Assembly (NCBI RefSeq): GCF_015277895.1
Contig: NZ_CP063815.1
Location: 248,001-312,000, forward strand
Length of the DNA: 64,000 nucleotides
Source: Microbacterium abyssi
GTDB taxonomy: Bacteria; Actinomycetota; Actinomycetes; Actinomycetales; Microbacteriaceae
Direction of reading: 5' to 3'
In this document: positions 9,360-16,677 of the stretch, one piece after another
Position numbering within the stretch: position 1 is the first letter of the stretch
Layout of the letters: each line of letters starts with the position of its first letter
Notes under the pieces: model-generated
Database searches by the model: none
The model's input: only the letters and a program-made list of their open reading frames with translations
What the model was told of the DNA's origin: nothing
Position numbers and translations under genes: made by a program

Positions 9360-10177
9360 AGACCCCCGTCGTTTCCACCTCGCTGCGTTACGCCGTGCTC
9401 ATCGCCATGACGGTGGTGGTGATCGTCCCGTTCATCGGAATCATCCTGGCGGCGCTGCATCCCGCCGACGGACAAGTGCGCGGCCTGGAGGTGCCCGCGG
9501 AGCTGTCGTGGGAGAACTTCGTTCTCGCCTGGGAAGGGGCCAACTTCGACCGTCTCGTCGGGTCGAGCGTTCTCATCGCCGTCGCGGTGGTTCCGTTGGC
9601 ACTCGTGCTGGCGACTCTCGCCGCTTATGCGCTCGCGATCCTCAAGGTTCCCGGTAACCGGTTCATCACCCCCGCGTTCGTGTTCGGGCTCACGCTCCCG
9701 GTCGAGCTCGTCGTAGTGGCGCTGTTCTTCAACCTCCGCTCGGTCGGGCTGCTCGATTCTTACGTGGGTGTGATCCTCGCCGAGGCCGCGTTGTTCATGC
9801 CCTTCGGCATCTATTGGATGCACGCTCACTTCTCGTCGGTGCCGATGGAGCTCGTCGAAGCGAGCCGCATAGATGGAGCCCGCGACTTCGTCGTGCTGGC
9901 ACGCGTGCTGCTGCCGATATCGTGGCCGGCGATCACGACGCTCGCCGTGCTGTACTTCATGTGGTCGTGGAACCAGTTCCTGCTCGTCCTCGTGCTCATG
10001 CAGGATCCCAACAAGCGCACCGCCCCGGCGGGCCTCGGCTACTTCGTCGGCCAGTACTCGACCAACATCCCGCTGCTGTCGGCGGCGAGTCTGATAGTGA
10101 TCGCCCCGATCGTGATCATGTACCTCGTCTTCCAGCGCAGCTTCGTCAGCGGCCTGACGCAGGGCGCGGTCAAGTGA
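9356..10177 (+). CDS. Sugar ABC transporter permease (MalG-like)
   Basis: A 273-residue permease starting at a GTG that overlaps the previous stop. Six membrane helices are evident, and the EAA loop reads EASRIDGARDFVVLARVLLP. The C-terminal end VSGLTQGAVK is characteristic of MalG-type subunits. With the preceding permease it forms the heterodimeric channel of the amino-sugar importer. It is the last gene of the operon: a strong hairpin follows 39 bp after the stop codon. Confidence 0.92.
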   Translation: MKTPVVSTSLRYAVLIAMTVVVIVPFIGIILAALHPADGQVRGLEVPAELSWENFVLAWEGANFDRLVGSSVLIAVAVVPLALVLATLAAYALAILKVPGNRFITPAFVFGLTLPVELVVVALFFNLRSVGLLDSYVGVILAEAALFMPFGIYWMHAHFSSVPMELVEASRIDGARDFVVLARVLLPISWPAITTLAVLYFMWSWNQFLLVLVLMQDPNKRTAPAGLGYFVGQYSTNIPLLSAASLIVIAPIVIMYLVFQRSFVSGLTQGAVK

Positions 10178-10215
10178 CCGACATCGGCGGCCGATTTCGA
10201 TTCGCGCTGTGAACC

Positions 10216-10254
10216 CTCCTGTCCCGTCGGCTGCCTGGGCCGGCGGGACAGGAG
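10216..10254 (+). terminator. Strong intrinsic terminator-like hairpin after the amino-sugar transporter operon
   Basis: CTCCTGTCCCG at 10216-10226 pairs perfectly with CGGGACAGGAG at 10244-10254, and the adjoining TCGG/CCGG extends the stem to 15 bp with one wobble pair. It is followed by TCTCTG, not a real T-tract, as is common in GC-rich actinobacteria. It separates the transporter from the P450 operon. Confidence 0.8.
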
Positions 10255-10361
10255 TCTCTGAGATCACGCACGGCCATGGATAGATCACGGTCGTGCATGG
10301 CCTGGATCGGCGTTCGATCCCACGATGGAATCGACAAGCCGTTCCGACCCGGAGGACCATC

Positions 10362-11615
10362 ATGCACATTTCGTCCACCGCTCCCGCACCCTTTCCGTGG
10401 GAGCGGACGCTCTTCGATCCGCCGGCCGTGTTCGCCGATCATCGCGAGCACGAGCCCATCCGGCCGCTTCTCTACCCGGACGGCGAGATCGGCTGGCTCG
10501 TGACGACGCACGACCTCGTACGCCAGGTGCTGGGCGACGCGCGCTTCACCATGACGAAGCCGGCGCGCGTCGTCGGGGAGACCTTCATCCTCCCCGCTGG
10601 CGGAGACAGTGTGCGCGCCGCGTTCAGCGACGTCATGGCGCCGATGCGCGCGGGAACGTTCATCAATATGGATGCTCCCGACCACACGCGTTTCCGCCGT
10701 GCCCTGGGCGGACGGTTCTCGCCGAAGCAGGTCGGCGGCCTCGCCGATGTCATCGAGGCGATCGTCGCCGAGCGCCTCGACGCCATGGCCACGTCGCCAC
10801 ACCCTTTCGAATTCGTCGAGGGCTTCGCCGTCCCCGTCGCGCTGCGCACGATCTGTCACGTGCTGGGTCTTCCGGTGCGGCCGGAATGGCACGAGATCTC
10901 GGTGCTCATGGAGGTTGATCCGCCGATCGACGTCGAGCTGTTGGGGCAGTACTCGCGGTTCCTGGAGGCCATGACCGCGGATGTGCACGCGCTGCGCGAT
11001 CAGCCGAACGACGGCGTTCTGAGCATGCTCCTGCACAGTGGCGACTTCACCGAGGAGGAGATCATCGGGCTCGGCCAGTTCTTGGTCATCGCCGGGCACC
11101 ACACGACCTCGAACATGATGTCGCTGGGCGCTCTCGTGCTTCAGCAGGATCGGTCCCACTGGGACGCGGTCGTCGCCGACCCGGACTCTCTGAGCGCGAC
11201 GATCGAAGAGCTGGTCCGCTACATCACCGTCCTCCAGCTGGCGCCGTTCACGCGCACGGCCACCGAGGACGTCGCCATCGGCGGTGTGCTCGTGCGCGCC
11301 GGGGAGCGCGTTCAGGTGTCGGCCCTGTCGGCGAACCGCGATGCTGCGTTCTTCTCGAACCCCGACAGGTTCGAGCCCGGTCGCGACACCGCCGGCCACG
11401 TCGCGTTCGGCTACGGCATCCACCAGTGCCTCGGCCAGCATCTCGCCCGTCTCGAGCTGCGCATCGTCTTCACGCGCCTCGTCGAGCGATTCCCCGATCT
11501 GCGCCCGGCCGTCCCGGTGGACGAGCTCGTGACCTACCCGGGCTGGTATCCAGGGCACGGAGTGCAAGAGCTGCCCGTCGTGTGGGGATCGGATGCCGAA
11601 GGAGAGAACTCGTGA
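10362..11615 (+). CDS. Cytochrome P450 monooxygenase
   Basis: A 417-residue soluble bacterial class I P450. The heme-binding loop is FGYGIHQCLGQHLARLE with Cys356 as axial ligand. The K-helix ExxR is E283-R286, and the I-helix motif is AGHHTT at 244-249. I chose the ATG at 10362 because GGAGG at 10351-10355 is well placed; an ATG at 10293 would add 23 unconserved residues. It heads an operon in which ferredoxin, reductase and AraC regulator genes follow with 4-bp overlaps, so it has its own electron chain. The I-helix has His247 where an acidic residue is usual (AGHET/AGHDT). The substrate cannot be told from sequence. Confidence 0.95.
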   Translation: MHISSTAPAPFPWERTLFDPPAVFADHREHEPIRPLLYPDGEIGWLVTTHDLVRQVLGDARFTMTKPARVVGETFILPAGGDSVRAAFSDVMAPMRAGTFINMDAPDHTRFRRALGGRFSPKQVGGLADVIEAIVAERLDAMATSPHPFEFVEGFAVPVALRTICHVLGLPVRPEWHEISVLMEVDPPIDVELLGQYSRFLEAMTADVHALRDQPNDGVLSMLLHSGDFTEEEIIGLGQFLVIAGHHTTSNMMSLGALVLQQDRSHWDAVVADPDSLSATIEELVRYITVLQLAPFTRTATEDVAIGGVLVRAGERVQVSALSANRDAAFFSNPDRFEPGRDTAGHVAFGYGIHQCLGQHLARLELRIVFTRLVERFPDLRPAVPVDELVTYPGWYPGHGVQELPVVWGSDAEGENS

Positions 11616-11815
11616 TCCGCATCGAGGTCGACGAAGACCGCTGTGTCGCAGGCGGGCAGTGCGTGATGGTCGCACCCCGGCTGTTCGATCAGCGAGAGGA
11701 CGATGGAGTCGTCGTTGTTCTCGAAGAGGCGCCCGGCGACGACGAGCTGCAGGATGCCCGAACCGCTGAGCTCGTGTGTCCGGCGGCCGCGATTCGCGTG
11801 CTCGTGACGCCGTGA
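11612..11815 (+). CDS. 3Fe-4S ferredoxin, redox partner of the P450
   Basis: A 67-residue small acidic ferredoxin. The cysteine pattern is CVAGGQC near residues 12-18 and a third cysteine in ELVCPAAAI near the C-terminus. The place of the fourth cysteine of 4Fe-4S ferredoxins is taken by glycine or alanine, which fits the single 3Fe-4S cluster class that serves actinobacterial P450s. The GTG start overlaps the P450 stop by 4 bp, and its own stop overlaps the reductase start in the same way, so the three should be made in coordinated amounts. It carries single electrons from the reductase to the P450. Confidence 0.9.
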   Translation: MIRIEVDEDRCVAGGQCVMVAPRLFDQREDDGVVVVLEEAPGDDELQDARTAELVCPAAAIRVLVTP

Positions 11816-12969
11816 TCGCCCCCGTCGTCGTCGTCGGGACCGGTGCAGCCGGGCTCACCGTCGCCGAGGCTCTGCGACGGGAGGGATACGACGGACGGCT
11901 GGTGCTCATCGGTGAGGAGAACCACCTGCCTTACGATCGCCCGCCCCTGTCGAAAGGGGTGCTCCTGGGGGCGGTCGAGACGTCTCGGCTGGCGCTTCGC
12001 GCTCCGGCCGTGATCGAGGCGCTGGACGCCGATCTGCTGCTCGGCCGACGCGCAAAGGGACTCGACATCGGGCAGCGGATCGTCACGCTCGAGGACGGCA
12101 CCGCTCTCGGCTATGGCACGCTCGTGATCGCGACCGGCGTCCGCGCACGACGCCTTCCCGCAGCGTCTCCCGGCGCGACCGTGCACACGGTCCGGACGAT
12201 CGAGGACACGCTCGCGCTCGCCGAGGATCTCGTGGACGCCGATTCGGTCGTCGTGATCGGTGGCGGCCTGCTCGGTTACGAACTCGCGGCGACGACCCGC
12301 ATGCTCGGGCTCGAAGTGACGCTGCTGGATCGCAGCGTCCGCCCGCTTGTACGAATGCTCGGCCCCGATGTCGGCGCGATGCTCGCGACGATCCACGCCG
12401 AGCGCGGCGTCGGCGTCCGCACTGCGGCCGCCGTGTCGCGGATCGCTTCGCATCCGCACGGCATCCAAGTCGTCGACCGCGGCACGCCTATGCACGCATC
12501 GGTCGTCATCGCCGCGGTCGGCTCGGTCACCAACACGGAGTGGCTCCGCGGCAGCCGCCTGAGGGTCGACGACGGCGTGGTCTGCGACCGGAACGGCCGT
12601 GCGGCGGCAGACGTCTACGCCGTCGGCGACGTCGCGCGCTGGGCGGATGACGACGGCGACGGAGAGCGCATCGAGCACCGCACGAGCGCGAGCGAGCAGG
12701 CGATGGCCGTGGCGCGTTCGATCATGCAGGGCGACGAACGGCCCCGTCCGCCGCGATACTTCTGGACCGACCAGTTCGACATCAAGGTGCAGGTCGCCGG
12801 AGCCGTCGACGGCTCCTCGACCTTTATGATCGCCGAGGGAGAGATCGCCGCTGGTCGCTTCGTCGCACTCACGCGCTCGTCGGGCGGTCGCGGGGTCATC
12901 GGCTGGCGGATGCCCCGAGAATTCGCCAAGCATCGCGCAGCGCTCGCGAGCGAACAATGGGGTGCATGA
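11812..12969 (+). CDS. NAD(P)H:ferredoxin reductase, FAD-dependent
   Basis: A 385-residue pyridine nucleotide-disulfide oxidoreductase fold of the putidaredoxin/rhodocoxin reductase type. The FAD-binding Rossmann motif VVVVGTGAAGLTVAEALR is at the N-terminus, the NAD(P)-binding motif VVVIGGGLLGYELA near residue 145, and the second FAD motif DVYAVGDVARW near residue 270. A C-terminal reductase domain follows. It passes electrons from NAD(P)H to the adjacent ferredoxin and then to the P450. GTG start, 4-bp overlap with the ferredoxin gene. The stop overlaps the AraC start. Confidence 0.92.
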   Translation: MIAPVVVVGTGAAGLTVAEALRREGYDGRLVLIGEENHLPYDRPPLSKGVLLGAVETSRLALRAPAVIEALDADLLLGRRAKGLDIGQRIVTLEDGTALGYGTLVIATGVRARRLPAASPGATVHTVRTIEDTLALAEDLVDADSVVVIGGGLLGYELAATTRMLGLEVTLLDRSVRPLVRMLGPDVGAMLATIHAERGVGVRTAAAVSRIASHPHGIQVVDRGTPMHASVVIAAVGSVTNTEWLRGSRLRVDDGVVCDRNGRAAADVYAVGDVARWADDDGDGERIEHRTSASEQAMAVARSIMQGDERPRPPRYFWTDQFDIKVQVAGAVDGSSTFMIAEGEIAAGRFVALTRSSGGRGVIGWRMPREFAKHRAALASEQWGA

Positions 12970-13817
12970 TGTCTGCCGATGAGATCCTGCCGCCGATCCG
13001 CTTCTGCTGGGCCGGCTCGACCTCTGTGCCCGCCGGGTCGACTTACGGTCCGTACACGACCGACCGGTGGGAGTTCATCTGGTGCCTGGAAGGATCGGCG
13101 GAGGTCGAGTCGGGTGACGATCGCTTCACGTTCACGGTCGGTTCGGCGCAGCTCACGCCGCCGGGCGTCTGCAACAGCTATCGCTGGACGAAGGAGGCAC
13201 GCAGCAGCTACGGTTACGCGATTTTCACCCTCGATGCCGACCCCGGCTGGGTGCGTTTCCGCCCCGGCCTGGCGGGTGACATCGTGCCGCATCTGCTCGA
13301 TCACGTCCTGTGGCTCGACTCGGTGCGCCCAGCCGGATGGGATGCGGCATCCACCGCAGCGCTCGGCTACGCGATCGTCGCCTTCGCGACCGGGCACTCC
13401 GCGACTCAGCTCGACCGCGACCTCGAGATGCCCGACGCGCTGATCCGCTCGCTCGCCGCGCTTCGCGACCGGTGGGACGATGCGAGCGACACTCCGCTCG
13501 CGTTGGACGACCTCGCGCGGGCGGCGGGCGTGAGCCGCGAGCATCTGTCACGGCTGTATCAGCGCTACACCGGGATGGGGCCGATGGCCGCCATCCGCAC
13601 GCTGCGCCTCGCGCGAGCCTCCGAGCTGCTGTCGCATACCAATCTGGGTGTCGCAGAGATCGCCCGCGCGGTCGGCTTCGCCAACGAGTTCCACTTCTCG
13701 CGGGCCTTCCGAGCTCTCGCCGGCCAGTCGCCATCGTCGTTTCGGCGCGACCCGGATGCTCGGGTCGATCTCTCGGTCGCTCTCCGGCGGCTCAACACTC
13801 AGCTGCCGCCGATCTGA
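12966..13817 (+). CDS. AraC-family transcriptional regulator in the P450 operon
   Basis: A 283-residue regulator. The N-terminal half looks like a cupin-type ligand domain (YTTDRWEFIWCLEGSAEVES). The C-terminal half has two helix-turn-helix units, LDDLARAAGVSREHLSRLYQ and LGVAEIARAVGFANEFHFSR. The start is placed at the ATG overlapping the reductase stop as ATGA; a second ATG follows immediately and one lies 9 bases upstream. Being the last gene of the P450 operon, it is probably autoregulated and responds to the P450 substrate or product. The tail end is convergent with the ECF sigma gene 25 bp away. Confidence 0.9.
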   Translation: MMSADEILPPIRFCWAGSTSVPAGSTYGPYTTDRWEFIWCLEGSAEVESGDDRFTFTVGSAQLTPPGVCNSYRWTKEARSSYGYAIFTLDADPGWVRFRPGLAGDIVPHLLDHVLWLDSVRPAGWDAASTAALGYAIVAFATGHSATQLDRDLEMPDALIRSLAALRDRWDDASDTPLALDDLARAAGVSREHLSRLYQRYTGMGPMAAIRTLRLARASELLSHTNLGVAEIARAVGFANEFHFSRAFRALAGQSPSSFRRDPDARVDLSVALRRLNTQLPPI

Positions 13818-13841
13818 GAGCGAGTCGACCCAATCTGCTGA

Positions 13842-14678
13842 TCACAGTCGTCGCGGGTCGGCGAGCACCTCCAGGGCGATGATCCGCCCGTCTGCCACCT
13901 CGAACGTCATCAGGGAGACGACGCGCTCCCCGAACATCGCGGCGACGCCGGGCAGACCGTCGATGAGGACGGGCGTGGAATGCGCGGCGAGGCGGGCGGC
14001 GAGCACGGCCTGCGCGGCGATCTTCTCAGCACCACGCAGGGTCTGAGTGGTGGTGCCGTAATCGGCGTGCAGCGTCGCGTCGTCGTGCAACAGATCCATG
14101 AGGGCCGCGAGATCACCCTCCTGCACCGCCGTCAGCCAGGCCTCCACCAGCGCGCGTCCGCGACGCCGGTCGGCGCGGGCGGGCGCGGATGCCGCACGCA
14201 GTCGCCGCCGCGCCCGGGAAGCCAGCTGGCGTGCCGCTTCGGGAGACCGTTCCACCGCCTCGGCGACTTCGTCGAAAGGCTGCCCGAAGACGTCGTGCAG
14301 GACGAACGCGATGCGCTCGGCAGGTGTCAGGGCATCCAGGACGACGAGGAGGGCGACGTTCACACGATCCGACTGGGCGACGAGGTCTGCGAGATCCGGT
14401 GCGGGGTCGACGGGCTCGTCGCGCCACGGTTCCACGTTCCAGGAGCGCTCCCGGGTCGACCGCGGCGCACGGAGCATGTCGAGGCTGATGCGGGAGACGA
14501 CCGTCGTGCACCATGCATCGAGGTTCTCGATCTCGGAGGCATCCGCCCGCGCCAGGCGCAGCCACGTCTCCTGCACGGCATCGTCGGCGTCGGCGTTCGA
14601 CCCGAGCAGCCGTGTCGCGATGGCCCTCAGCCGCGGCCGGGCGGACTCGAACCGCTGGGCGAGTTCTTCGTCGTTCAT
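13842..14678 (-). CDS. ECF sigma factor with C-terminal SnoaL-like domain (ECF41/SigJ-like)
   Basis: A 278-residue sigma-70 family protein. Region 2 is at residues about 12-80 (ETWLRLARAD near 45), region 4 near 110-165 (DVFGQPFDEVAEAVERSPEA). About 110 more residues form a SnoaL/NTF2-like domain, the layout of the ECF41 group, whose tail modulates activity without an anti-sigma factor. AGGAG nine bases before the ATG at 14678 fixes the start. At the place where I recall ECF41 proteins having a DGGGR motif, this one reads HADYGTTTQTL. It is divergent from an NAD(P)-binding gene, its likely target. Confidence 0.88.
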   Translation of the reverse strand: MNDEELAQRFESARPRLRAIATRLLGSNADADDAVQETWLRLARADASEIENLDAWCTTVVSRISLDMLRAPRSTRERSWNVEPWRDEPVDPAPDLADLVAQSDRVNVALLVVLDALTPAERIAFVLHDVFGQPFDEVAEAVERSPEAARQLASRARRRLRAASAPARADRRRGRALVEAWLTAVQEGDLAALMDLLHDDATLHADYGTTTQTLRGAEKIAAQAVLAARLAAHSTPVLIDGLPGVAAMFGERVVSLMTFEVADGRIIALEVLADPRRL

Positions 14679-14719
14679 GTCACATCTCCTCGTCGTCGTT
14701 CGTCTACATATCGACGGCT

Positions 14720-14760
14720 GCACCGGCCGAAACGTGACGAACCCCGTCACGGACCGGTGC
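14720..14760. promoter_or_regulatory. Nested inverted repeats in the sigma factor / oxidoreductase intergenic region
   Basis: GCACCGG (14720-14726) pairs with CCGGTGC (14754-14760), and inside it CGTGACG (14733-14739) pairs with CGTCACG (14745-14751). The double dyad lies between the divergent genes, 22 bp before the oxidoreductase start. It may be an operator or a 5' leader hairpin of the plus-strand gene. The function is inferred only from position. Confidence 0.5.
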
Positions 14761-14782
14761 GCTGGACGAAAGGACGACGTTC

Positions 14783-15556
14783 ATGAGCACTCCCATTCTG
14801 GTCACAGGCGGCACCGGAAACATCGGGCGGCACACCGTGCCCCTGTTGCGCGCGGAAGGAAGAGAGGTCCGTATCCTCAGCCGGCACCCGCGGACCGACG
14901 AACCAGGGGTCCAATATCTGCAAGGCGACACCGTCAAGGGCACCGGGCTCGAACGGGCGCTCGAAGGCGTCGACACCGTGCTTCATCTCGCCGGCGGAGC
15001 AAAGGGCGACGACGTCGCCGCACGCAATCTCGTCGCCGCCGCGCGATCGGCCCGTGTGAAGCACCTCGTACTCATCTCGGTCGTGGGCGCCGACCGCATG
15101 CCGATCGGCTACTTCCGGATGAAGGCCGCGGCCGAGAAGTCGTTCGAGAACTCGGGCGTTCCGTTCACGGTGCTGCGCGTCGCGCAACTGCACGACTTCG
15201 CGCTGCCGATGGTGAAGGTGCTCTCGAAGATGCGGCTCGCACCGCGTGGGCTGCGTTTCGAGTCGGTCGGGGTGCAGGAGGTCGCCGAGCGGCTGGCCGA
15301 GCTCACCCTGGGCGATCCGGCCGGCCGCGTCGCGGACCTGGCGGGCCCGCAGGTGCGAGAGGTCGCCGAGATGGTGCGCGCGTATGACCGCGGGCGCGGG
15401 CGCGTGCATCGGCTGCTGCCGATCCGGCTGCCCGGTGCCATCGGGCGGGCATATCGCGCCGGGGAGAATCTCGCTGCCGACACCGCGACGCGGGGCACGA
15501 CGACGTGGGAGGAGTTCCTCGCACATCGCGACCCGCAGCCGGCATCGGTCGCGTGA
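14783..15556 (+). CDS. NAD(P)-binding atypical SDR / NmrA-like oxidoreductase
   Basis: A 257-residue Rossmann protein. The N-terminal nucleotide motif VTGGTGNIGRHTV is of the atypical short-chain dehydrogenase (NmrA/epimerase) class. LHLAGGAKGDD and LVLISVVGADRMPIGYFRMK are the usual second and third segments. No YxxxK catalytic pair of classical SDRs is certain, so it may be a redox sensor or quinone-type reductase. It is transcribed away from the ECF sigma gene; ECF41-type sigma genes are often paired with small oxidoreductases, so it is the probable regulon member. GGAC-rich sequence precedes the ATG. Confidence 0.85.
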   Translation: MSTPILVTGGTGNIGRHTVPLLRAEGREVRILSRHPRTDEPGVQYLQGDTVKGTGLERALEGVDTVLHLAGGAKGDDVAARNLVAAARSARVKHLVLISVVGADRMPIGYFRMKAAAEKSFENSGVPFTVLRVAQLHDFALPMVKVLSKMRLAPRGLRFESVGVQEVAERLAELTLGDPAGRVADLAGPQVREVAEMVRAYDRGRGRVHRLLPIRLPGAIGRAYRAGENLAADTATRGTTTWEEFLAHRDPQPASVA

Positions 15557-15571
15557 CGCGGCGAGTACGGT

Positions 15572-16282
15572 TCAGGCCGTAGCCGCCCGCAGCGCGATCT
15601 CGATCATCTCGCCGAACGTCTGCTCGCGCTCCTGCGCCGTCGTCTGCTCACCGGTGACGAGATGGTCGGACACGGTGCAGATGCCGAGCGCCCGGCGTCC
15701 GTAGTACGCCGCCAGCGTGTACAGCCCGCTGGTCTCCATCTCGACGGCGAGCGCGCCGTGCTCGACCAGCGGCTTCGTGAGCTCGGGCCGTGTGCTGTAG
15801 AACTGGTCGCTCGAGAACAGCAGTCCGACGTGAACCGCCGACGACAGCGGCAGCGATTCGCTCGCCTCCACCGCCGCGCGCAGCAGCGAGAAATCGGCCA
15901 CCGGAGCGTAGTCCTGCCCGTGGAACCGCACACGATTGATGCCCGAGTCGGTGCACGCGCCGTTCGCGATGATGATGTCGCGCATCCCGACCTTCTCGGT
16001 CAGTGCCCCGCACGATCCGACGCGCACGATCGTCTGGACGTCGTACTCCTCGAACAGCTCGTTCGCGTAGATGGCCATCGACGGCTGTCCCATGCCCGAT
16101 CCCTGGACGGACACGCGGTGGCCTTCCCAGGTGCCGGTGAATCCCAGCATCCCTCGCGTGTCGGAGTAGAGCGAGGCGTCCGTGAGGAACGTCTCGGCGA
16201 TCCACTTCGCGCGCAGAGGGTCGCCGGGGAACAGGACGACGGGGGCGATCTGGCCGGGTTCGGCAGCGATGTGCGTGCTCAT
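15572..16282 (-). CDS. deoD: Purine-nucleoside phosphorylase, DeoD type
   Basis: A 236-residue hexameric-type phosphorylase. The phosphate and ribose motifs are LFPGDPLRAKWIAETFL at the N-terminus and VEMETSGLYTLA near residue 180. The catalytic Asp is in VSDHL near residue 205. It splits purine ribosides or deoxyribosides with phosphate to base and sugar 1-phosphate in the cytoplasm. The gene stands alone, convergent with the SDR gene (16 bp between stops). A degenerate ABC ATPase lies immediately upstream on the same strand, so its promoter probably lies in or after that remnant. Confidence 0.94.
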   Translation of the reverse strand: MSTHIAAEPGQIAPVVLFPGDPLRAKWIAETFLTDASLYSDTRGMLGFTGTWEGHRVSVQGSGMGQPSMAIYANELFEEYDVQTIVRVGSCGALTEKVGMRDIIIANGACTDSGINRVRFHGQDYAPVADFSLLRAAVEASESLPLSSAVHVGLLFSSDQFYSTRPELTKPLVEHGALAVEMETSGLYTLAAYYGRRALGICTVSDHLVTGEQTTAQEREQTFGEMIEIALRAATA

Positions 16283-16315
16283 TCCTCGAGCGTACCCAGG
16301 ACGTGCTCGCCGTTC

Positions 16316-16565
16316 TCAGCCCTGTCCCGGCAGCACCACCGGGCACCCGTACACCGGTCGATGATGACGCGGGCGTCCAGCCCGAACAGCTCGTGGATGA
16401 GTTCGGCGGTGACGATGTCCCCCGGTCGGCCCTCGGCGACGATGCGTCCGTCCTTCATCGCGATGAGGTGAGTGGCGAACCGGGATGCCTGATTGATGTC
16501 GTGCAGCACCGCGACGATCGTGCGTTCGCCGTCGCGCATGTCCGAGATGAGCTCGAGCACGTCAT
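16316..16565 (-). pseudogene. Remnant of siderophore ABC transporter ATPase (FhuC/FecE C-terminus)
   Basis: The minus strand encodes the C-terminal quarter of an iron-siderophore ATPase: VLELISDMRDGERTIVAVLHD, with the H-loop His, and DGRIVAEGRPGDIVTAELIHE. Walker A, signature and Walker B are missing, because homology starts abruptly near 16565. One base is also missing near 16354-16357: restoring it changes VIIDRCTGAR into VIIDPVYGCPVVLPGQG followed by a stop at 16316-16318, the expected family ending. Truncation plus frameshift make it a dead gene. A complete homologue is in the operon at 21816-22616. Confidence 0.8.
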
Positions 16566-16677
16566 TCTCGACGCGGCGCTCAGCGCGCTGGCGCGCTCGG
16601 TGGGCTGGCAGCATGAGCGGACGATTCCGCTGGGCTGGGGGATCGAAGCGGCAGTGCTACGAGGCGACTGAGCCCGC
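16566..16677. other. Junction segment without a recognisable gene
   Basis: This 112-bp stretch adjoins the truncated ATPase. A plus-strand frame ending at 16671 reads SVGWQHERTIPLGWGIEAA before its stop and could be the tail of a second broken gene, but I do not recognise it. It probably marks an old deletion or rearrangement point. Confidence 0.35.

Noticed and set aside
10293..10361. Upstream ATG of the P450 at 10293
   Set aside because: It lacks a ribosome site and adds unconserved residues; GGAGG supports the ATG at 10362.
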